Source: CAWJMD01 sp963843835 (GTDB lineage: Bacteria; Actinomycetota; Actinomycetes; Actinomycetales; CAWJMD01). Taken from it: 64,000 bases of DNA. The translations under genes and the position numbers were made by a program. Shown piece after piece: positions 58,821-64,000 of the stretch (position 1 is its first letter; each line of letters begins with the position of its first letter). The notes beneath the pieces are model-generated. The model saw only the letters and a list, made by a program, of their open reading frames with translations, did not search any database and was not told where the DNA came from. The stretch covers positions 62,001 to 126,000 of the forward strand of contig CAWJMD010000008.1 of the NCBI GenBank assembly GCA_963843835.1, given 5' to 3'.

Positions 58821-61064
58821 GTGGGTGACGACGTGGGAGCCGTCCAGACCCGCCTCGAGCAGGAGGTGGTGGACCGGCTCTACGACCGGCTCGACGGGAT
58901 GCGCGAGCGGACGGCGGCCGACCTGGCCGACGTGCGGCGCACGCTCGCGACCGGCACGCACCAGTCGCGCTCGGAGCGTGACGCCTTCGCGACGCTGTAC
59001 GAGAACCGCCTCGCCCAGCTGTGGGCGGTCGAGGACCGGCTCTGCTTCGGTCGGCTCGACCTGGTTCGGGGCGAGCACCGCTACGTGGGCCGGATCGGCC
59101 TCGCGGACGACGAGCAGAGGCGCATGCTCGTCGACTGGCGCGCGGACGCGGCGATGCCCTTCTACCAGGCCACTTCCGCCAAGCCCGGCGAGGTCGTGCG
59201 CCGCCGGCACCTGATGACCCGTGGCCGCTCGGTCACCGGGGTCGAGGACGAGGTGCTCGACCTCGACGGGCTCGACGACGGGTTGCGTTCCGCGCTCTCG
59301 GGTGAGGGTGCGCTCCTCGCGGCGGTCAACGCCCAGCGCACCGGGCGCATGGGTGACATCGTCGCCACCATCCAGGCGGAGCAGGACCGCATCATCCGTT
59401 CCGACCTGGCCGGGGTGCTCGTCGTGCAGGGCGGCCCGGGCACGGGCAAGACAGCTGTCGCGCTGCACCGCGCCGCCTACCTGCTCTACACCTACCGGGA
59501 GCGTCTGGCCCGCAGCGGCGTGCTCGTGGTGGGGCCGAGCCCGGTGTTCCTGCGCTACATCGAGCGGGTGCTCCCGTCGCTCGGCGAGACCGGGGTCGTC
59601 ATGCTGCCGGCGGGACAGCTGGTCGCCGGCGTCGAGGCGACCCATCACGACGAGCCCCTGGTGGCACGCCTCAAGGGCGACGTCCGGATGGCGGACGCGG
59701 TCGCCGCCGCCATCGCCGCGCGGCAGAGGGTGCCCGCGGACCAGACCGTGCTCGAGGTCGAGGGCCACACCGTGCTGCTGACGCCCCGGGCCGTCGCGAT
59801 CGCGCGCGACAAGGCCCGTCGCTCCGGCAAGCCGCACAACCAGGCCCGCGTCGCCTTCGTCAAGGACCTGCTGGTGCACCTGGCCGACCGCATGGCGCGC
59901 TCCCTCGGTTCCCAGTTCGACCCGGAGGACCGCGGCGACCTGATCGCCGACCTGCGTGCCTCGCTCGACGTGCGGCGTGCCCTCAACCTGGCCTGGATGC
60001 CCCTGACGCCGCAGCGCGTGGTCTCGACCCTGCTGTCGGACCCGGAGCGCCTGCGGGACGCCGCGCCCTGGCTCAGCGACGAGCAGGTCTTGCTGCTCCT
60101 GCGTGACCGGGACGCGCCCTTCACGGTCGACGACGTCCCGCTGCTCGACGAGGCCGCCGAGCTGCTCGGCGAGGACGACGCCGCAGCGACCGCGCAGGAG
60201 CGGGCCGCGGCCGCCCAGCGAAGCAGCGAGGTGGAGTACGCCCGCGGGGTCGTCGAGATGACGGGCGCGGGCGGCCTGGTGACCGCCGAGCAGCTCGCCG
60301 ACCGGTTCGGGGAGTCCGGCCCCGAGCTCAGCGTGGCCGAGCGCGCGGCGACCGACCGCTCGTGGGCGTACGGGCACATCGTGGTGGACGAGGCGCAGGA
60401 GCTGTCGCCGATGATGTGGCGGCTCCTCGGGCGGCGTGTCCCGTCCAAGTCGATGACCGTGGTAGGGGACCTGGCGCAGACGCGGTCCGCGGCAGGCGCG
60501 GACGACTGGGGCACGATGTTGGCTCCGCTGGTCGAGAACCGTTGGCGTACTGAGGAGCTCACGGTCAGCTACCGGACGCCGTCCCAGATCATGGATGTCG
60601 CCGCCGCCCTGCTCGAGGCGACCGGCTCGTCGGCGCAGGCCCCGTCGGCCGTCCGCGAGGGACGGTGGGCGCCGAAGGCGCTCGGGACCGACCCGGACAC
60701 GCTGCCCAAGACCGTCGTCGAGGCGCTCCGGCAGCAGATGGCCGACCTGGAGGGTGGGCGGCTGGCGGTGATCGCCACCGCCGCCGACCGCGACCGGCTG
60801 GCGCCGGTGCTCGTCGACGCGCTGCCCCAGGGGACGGTAGGCACCGGTTGGCAGGCGCTCGACCGCGAGGTCGCCCTGCTCGACGTGGCCGAGGCCAAGG
60901 GGCTCGAGTTCGACGGCGTCGTGCTGGTCGAGCCGGCGGCGGTCCTCGAGGCAGGGGCCAAGGGCACCGGCGACCTCTACGTGGCGCTCACGCGCTCCAC
61001 CCAGCAGCTCGCCGTCGTGCACGCGCGGCCGCTGCCTCCTGGTCTGGACCGCCTGACGGACTGA
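58821..61064 (+). CDS. helD: HelD-type RNA polymerase recycling ATPase
   Basis: A 747-residue SF1-helicase-like protein lacking the typical UvrD accessory domains. An N-terminal coiled coil (residues 1-60) and the Walker A GGPGTGKTA near 204 are followed by a central insertion and DEAQELS (motif II) near 522, VSYRTPSQIMDVA near 580 and YVALTRSTQQLAVVH at the end. HelD proteins dislodge nucleic acid from stalled RNA polymerase; some give rifampicin tolerance. GTG 58821 is used; GTG 58825 would be out of frame. TAAGGT at 58771-58776 is a likely -10. Confidence 0.87.
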   Translation: MGDDVGAVQTRLEQEVVDRLYDRLDGMRERTAADLADVRRTLATGTHQSRSERDAFATLYENRLAQLWAVEDRLCFGRLDLVRGEHRYVGRIGLADDEQRRMLVDWRADAAMPFYQATSAKPGEVVRRRHLMTRGRSVTGVEDEVLDLDGLDDGLRSALSGEGALLAAVNAQRTGRMGDIVATIQAEQDRIIRSDLAGVLVVQGGPGTGKTAVALHRAAYLLYTYRERLARSGVLVVGPSPVFLRYIERVLPSLGETGVVMLPAGQLVAGVEATHHDEPLVARLKGDVRMADAVAAAIAARQRVPADQTVLEVEGHTVLLTPRAVAIARDKARRSGKPHNQARVAFVKDLLVHLADRMARSLGSQFDPEDRGDLIADLRASLDVRRALNLAWMPLTPQRVVSTLLSDPERLRDAAPWLSDEQVLLLLRDRDAPFTVDDVPLLDEAAELLGEDDAAATAQERAAAAQRSSEVEYARGVVEMTGAGGLVTAEQLADRFGESGPELSVAERAATDRSWAYGHIVVDEAQELSPMMWRLLGRRVPSKSMTVVGDLAQTRSAAGADDWGTMLAPLVENRWRTEELTVSYRTPSQIMDVAAALLEATGSSAQAPSAVREGRWAPKALGTDPDTLPKTVVEALRQQMADLEGGRLAVIATAADRDRLAPVLVDALPQGTVGTGWQALDREVALLDVAEAKGLEFDGVVLVEPAAVLEAGAKGTGDLYVALTRSTQQLAVVHARPLPPGLDRLTD

Positions 61065-61086
61065 CCCGCCTGCCGGCGCAGGTCAG
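61061..61086. terminator. Bidirectional terminator between helD and pncA
   Basis: A 10-bp stem with a 2-base bulge (61061-61070 with 61075-61086) and the loop TGCC spans both convergent stop codons. Confidence 0.6.
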
Positions 61087-61667
61087 CTCGCGACGACCGG
61101 GGTTCCGACCAGCTCCGCTCCGGCCGCGCTCAGCTCGTCGAGGGCCGCGTCCGTGGTCGGACGCGCCACCCCGGCCGTCAGGTCCAGCAGCACGCGCGTG
61201 ACGAAGCCGGAGGAGACGGCATCGAGCGCGGTCGCCCGGACGCAGTGGTCGGTCGCGATGCCCACGACGTCGACGTGGGTCACCCCTCGAGCTCCGAGCC
61301 AGTCGGCCAGTGCGTAGCCTGCGGGGTCGTGTCCCTCGAAGCCCGAGTAGGCGGCGGCGTGCTCGCCCTTGCGGAACCAGGCCTGCACCTCGCCGGCGTC
61401 GAGGGCGCGGTGCGACTCGGCCCCGCGGGTGCCGACCTCGCAGTGCGGCGGCCACGAGTCGACGTAGTCGGGGTCGTCACTGAAGTGCGGGCCGGGGTCG
61501 CGGTGCCAGTCGAGAGTCCCGGCCACCGCGTCGTACTCGTCGCGGTGGGCCCGGACGTGCTCGGTGATCGCCGCCGCCACGGCTGCGCCCCCGGAGACCG
61601 CCAGCGACCCCTCCTCGCAGAAGTCGTTCTGGACGTCGACGACGAGAAGGGCTCGGCGGATGGTCAC
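61083..61667 (-). CDS. pncA: Nicotinamidase
   Basis: Hydrolyses nicotinamide to nicotinate in NAD salvage (and activates pyrazinamide in mycobacteria). Catalytic triad: Asp in VVDVQNDF near residue 11, Lys in WFRKGEH near 99 and Cys in ATDHCVRAT near 140. Metal ligands lie in DWHRDPGPHF near 53. The length of 194 residues is typical. GTG 61667 overlaps the pncB stop by 4 bp, placing the next enzyme of the pathway directly upstream. Confidence 0.95.
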   Translation of the reverse strand: MTIRRALLVVDVQNDFCEEGSLAVSGGAAVAAAITEHVRAHRDEYDAVAGTLDWHRDPGPHFSDDPDYVDSWPPHCEVGTRGAESHRALDAGEVQAWFRKGEHAAAYSGFEGHDPAGYALADWLGARGVTHVDVVGIATDHCVRATALDAVSSGFVTRVLLDLTAGVARPTTDAALDELSAAGAELVGTPVVAS

Positions 61668-63013
61668 AGGTTCTCCTCGTAGATGGTCGGGATGGCGGGC
61701 TCGCCCTTCTGGAGGCGGTGCGCCTGGGGCGGGAGCTCGGCTCTGCTGGCCAGGTGGCGTTTGGCCGCGAGGGTCACCGCGAGCGGACCGGTGTGGTCGT
61801 GGTCGACCTCCCCCTCGGTCACGAGTGCCACGAGCAGCGACCGGTCGTCCCCGTCGTCCCTGGGACGGTGCCCGATGCCGACGACCTCAGCGGTCGCGGT
61901 AGCGGAGGGGTCGCGGCGGCGCAGCGCCCACTTGCGTCCGCCGACGCCGACCTTGTCGCGCGAGGCCTTGGCGACACCCACCAGCCCGCCCGAGGAGTCC
62001 TCCCGCGCCACGAGCTTGTAGACCAGGCCCGCGGTCGGGTGGCCGCTGCCGGTGACCAGGGACGTGCCCACCCCGTACGCGTCGACCGGTCCCGCGGCCA
62101 GGGCGGCGATCGCGTGCTCGTCGAGGTCGGACGTGACGACGATGCGGGTCGACGTGGCACCGAGCCGATCGAGCTGTGCTCGCACCTCGTGGGCCTGGAC
62201 GAGCAGGTCCCCCGAGTCGAGACGGACGGCGCCAAGACCGGTGCCGGCGATCTCGACCGCCGCGCGGACGCCCTCGGTGACGTCGTACGTGTCGACCAGG
62301 AGCGTGGTGCCCGGACCGAGCGACTCGACCTGCGCTGAGAAGGCCGCGCGCTCGTCGTCGTGCAGGAGCGTGAAGGAGTGGGCGGCCGTGCCGATGGTGG
62401 GCAGCCCGTAGACGCGGCCCGCCTCGAGGTTGGACGTGCCGGAGAACCCGCCGACGGCGGCCGCCCTCGCCGCCGAGACCGCCGCGTCCTCGTGCGTGCG
62501 GCGTGATCCCATCTCGAGGCAGGGGCGGTCGCCGGCGGCACAGGTCATCCGGCTCGCCGCGGCGGCGATCGCGCTGTCGTGGTTGAGCACCGACAGCACC
62601 ATCGTCTCGAGCAGCACGGCCTCGGCGAACGTCCCCTCGACCACCAGCACGGGCGAGCCCGGGAAGAAGCACTCGCCCTCGGCGTAGCCCCAGACGGAAC
62701 CGCGGAAGCGGTACTCCGCCAGCCAGCGCAGCGTCTCCTCGTCCACCACCCGCTCGCGGCTCAGCCACGACAGCTCGGTGTCGGAGAAGTGGAACGCCTC
62801 GAGGTCCTCCAGCAGCCGGCCCGATCCCGCAGCGACGGCGTAACGCCGCCCCTCGGGGAGCCGACGGGCGAACACCTCGAACACGCTGCGCCGGTGGGCC
62901 GCGCCGCTGCGCAGCGCGGCCTGCAGCATCGTGAGCTCGTAGCGGTCGGTGAGCAGCGACGTGCTCGTCGGCATGTGCCGCTCGTGAGGGGGGTGCTCTG
63001 CCTGCTGGCTCAC
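61664..63013 (-). CDS. pncB: Nicotinate phosphoribosyltransferase
   Basis: Converts nicotinate and PRPP to nicotinate mononucleotide, the step after PncA. A 449-residue type II-fold PRTase with LLTDRYELTMLQAAL near residue 20, GSRRTHEDAAV near 168 (catalytic His), GTSNLEAGRVYG near 192 and LDSGDLLVQA near 264. TAGGGT (63025-63020 on this strand) ends six bases before GTG 63013, a leaderless pattern. It is divergent from clpS. Confidence 0.95.
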   Translation of the reverse strand: MSQQAEHPPHERHMPTSTSLLTDRYELTMLQAALRSGAAHRRSVFEVFARRLPEGRRYAVAAGSGRLLEDLEAFHFSDTELSWLSRERVVDEETLRWLAEYRFRGSVWGYAEGECFFPGSPVLVVEGTFAEAVLLETMVLSVLNHDSAIAAAASRMTCAAGDRPCLEMGSRRTHEDAAVSAARAAAVGGFSGTSNLEAGRVYGLPTIGTAAHSFTLLHDDERAAFSAQVESLGPGTTLLVDTYDVTEGVRAAVEIAGTGLGAVRLDSGDLLVQAHEVRAQLDRLGATSTRIVVTSDLDEHAIAALAAGPVDAYGVGTSLVTGSGHPTAGLVYKLVAREDSSGGLVGVAKASRDKVGVGGRKWALRRRDPSATATAEVVGIGHRPRDDGDDRSLLVALVTEGEVDHDHTGPLAVTLAAKRHLASRAELPPQAHRLQKGEPAIPTIYEENL

Positions 63014-63068
63014 GCGGCAACCCTAGGCGACGCAGACGCCTCCGCACTGTCGGCCTACAGTGAGGCAC

Positions 63069-63371
63069 GTGCTGACGGTGTCCACGGCCCCCTCGGAGGT
63101 GGAGCAGACCTCCGCGGACGAGGCCGTCCGACCGGACACCCCCTGGGTGACGATCGTCTGGAACGACCCCGTGAACCTCATGTCGTACGTCACCTACGTC
63201 TTCCAGAGCTACTTCGGGTACTCGCGGGAGGTGGCCGAGCGGCTGATGCGCGACGTGCACACGCTCGGCAAGGCCGTGGTGTCGAGCGGCTCGATGGAGG
63301 AGATGGAGCGCGACACCGAGGCCCTCCACGGCTACGGGCTGTGGGCCACGTACTCCCAGGACGCCGCCTAG
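63069..63371 (+). CDS. clpS: ATP-dependent Clp protease adaptor ClpS
   Basis: Adaptor delivering N-degron substrates to ClpC/ClpP. A 100-residue protein with a disordered N-terminus and the core WVTIVWNDPVNLMSYVTYVF near residue 30 (NDxxxMxxYV-type binding pocket), then VAERLMRDVHTLGKAVV near 57. TACAGT (63056-63061) ends seven bases before GTG 63069, a leaderless pattern; an earlier GTG at 63060 would lie within that hexamer. The stop overlaps the next start by one base. Confidence 0.94.
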   Translation: MLTVSTAPSEVEQTSADEAVRPDTPWVTIVWNDPVNLMSYVTYVFQSYFGYSREVAERLMRDVHTLGKAVVSSGSMEEMERDTEALHGYGLWATYSQDAA

Positions 63372-64000
63372 TGGCGCGCCGCTTCACGCGCAGGCAGAAC
63401 GCGGTGGGGGCCTCTCTCGAGGAGGCCGAGATCGACCTGCTGGCGCGCCTCTTCACCGACGTGGAGGAGCTCCTGCGGCCCGACGTGCCGGACACCGTGC
63501 ATCCCTGGGCCGCCGAGCTGGGGCTGGACGACGTCGCGTTGCAGGGGGTCGGCGACGACGACCAGCCCGCCGACTTCGACGACCCCGCACTGGCGCGGCT
63601 GCTGCCCCCGGCACGGCGTGACGACGACCGGGCCGCCGCCGAGTTCCGCCGCTTCACCGAACGCGGTCTGCGGCAGCGCAAGCGCGCCGCGCTGCGCAGC
63701 GCCCGGTCGGTGCTGGACGGGTGGCGCGCCGAGCCGGGGTCCGACCAGGTGATGACCGAGCGGCAGGCGCAGGACTGGACCACGGCACTCACCGACGTGC
63801 GGCTCGTGCTCGCCGAGCGGCTGGGCATCGAGAGCGACGCGGACGCCGAGGCGCTGCACGACCTGGACCCGGACGACCTCGACCCCGACGAGCCGACCGA
63901 CTGGCTGGCGATGGTCTACGACTTCGTCACGTGGGTCCAGGAGTCAGTCACCGACGTGCTGCTGCAGACGCTGCCGCCCGAGGGCGACGGGCGCCGCCTG
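63371..64000 (+). CDS. DUF2017 domain protein, 3' end outside window
   Basis: The first 210 residues of a DUF2017 protein (starts MARRFTRRQNAVGASLEEAE); helical, acidic, with a central segment AAEFRRFTERGLRQRKRAAL near residue 97. Its adjacency to clpS is a conserved actinobacterial pairing, but no function is established. The GTG overlaps the clpS stop (TAGTG), so translation is coupled. The frame is open at the right edge. Confidence 0.87.
   Translation, partial: MARRFTRRQNAVGASLEEAEIDLLARLFTDVEELLRPDVPDTVHPWAAELGLDDVALQGVGDDDQPADFDDPALARLLPPARRDDDRAAAEFRRFTERGLRQRKRAALRSARSVLDGWRAEPGSDQVMTERQAQDWTTALTDVRLVLAERLGIESDADAEALHDLDPDDLDPDEPTDWLAMVYDFVTWVQESVTDVLLQTLPPEGDGRRL

Overview
The window is about 72% GC, codes densely on both strands, uses GTG starts heavily and carries actinobacterial marker genes: a SigH/SigR-RsrA pair, the mini-protein bL37, a stand-alone biotin carrier, a fused E2-E1 2-oxoglutarate decarboxylase (kgd), a GuaB1-type protein, nickel superoxide dismutase and a ClpS-DUF2017 pair. 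Together these point to a free-living aerobic actinobacterium, perhaps near Nocardioidaceae; the family-level guess is weak. I see no prophage, insertion sequence or CRISPR array, and only one RNA gene (tRNA-Arg).

Layout. 0-8 kb: an aminotransferase fragment, then the conserved block rpsB-tsf-(cupin, opposite strand)-pyrH-frr-cdsA-rlmN and a DivIVA-motif protein. 8-15 kb: LOG-family nucleotide hydrolase, VOC and PPOX proteins, prpE, rsgA, aroA, DoxX. 15-21 kb: SRAP protein, hydrolase, sigH-rsrA, bL37, biotin carrier, GlxA-type regulator, orphan pilT, thioesterase. 21-27 kb: GNAT, a TPP enzyme, an MctP-like symporter with DUF3311, SRPBCC, EamA. 27-34 kb: divergent sodN/sodX, malic enzyme, PhoD, an MDR oxidoreductase, PadR-DUF4097, GDSL. 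34-43 kb: DUF6104 coupled to kgd, an ABC exporter, a two-component system. 43-50 kb: guaB1, two CNNM/CorC proteins behind an unusual leader, VanY peptidase, tRNA-Arg, a response regulator, GntR and a CynX-like transporter. 51-64 kb: argS-lysA, a DUF2510-RDD protein, the homogentisate pathway (fahA, an unknown gene, hmgA), HelD, pncA-pncB, clpS and DUF2017.

Three window-wide patterns stand out. First, many genes have a TANNNT hexamer ending 6-8 bases before an ATG or GTG with no Shine-Dalgarno sequence, the signature of leaderless mRNAs; three of these sites are divergent. Second, several conserved genes are broken by a single inserted or missing base (ABC ATPase, guaB1, the CynX-like transporter, the DUF2510-RDD protein, and probably the 48.5 kb response regulator and the SRPBCC protein). 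The density suggests uncorrected sequencing indels rather than gene decay. Third, several regulator genes carry clear palindromes in their own control regions.

The best candidates for something undescribed are the 44.4 kb leader (rare-codon Pro/Arg-rich mini-ORF overlapping a CNNM start), the unknown protein coupled to fahA in a pathway whose isomerase is missing, and the GntR/CynX switch whose palindrome fills the promoter spacer.
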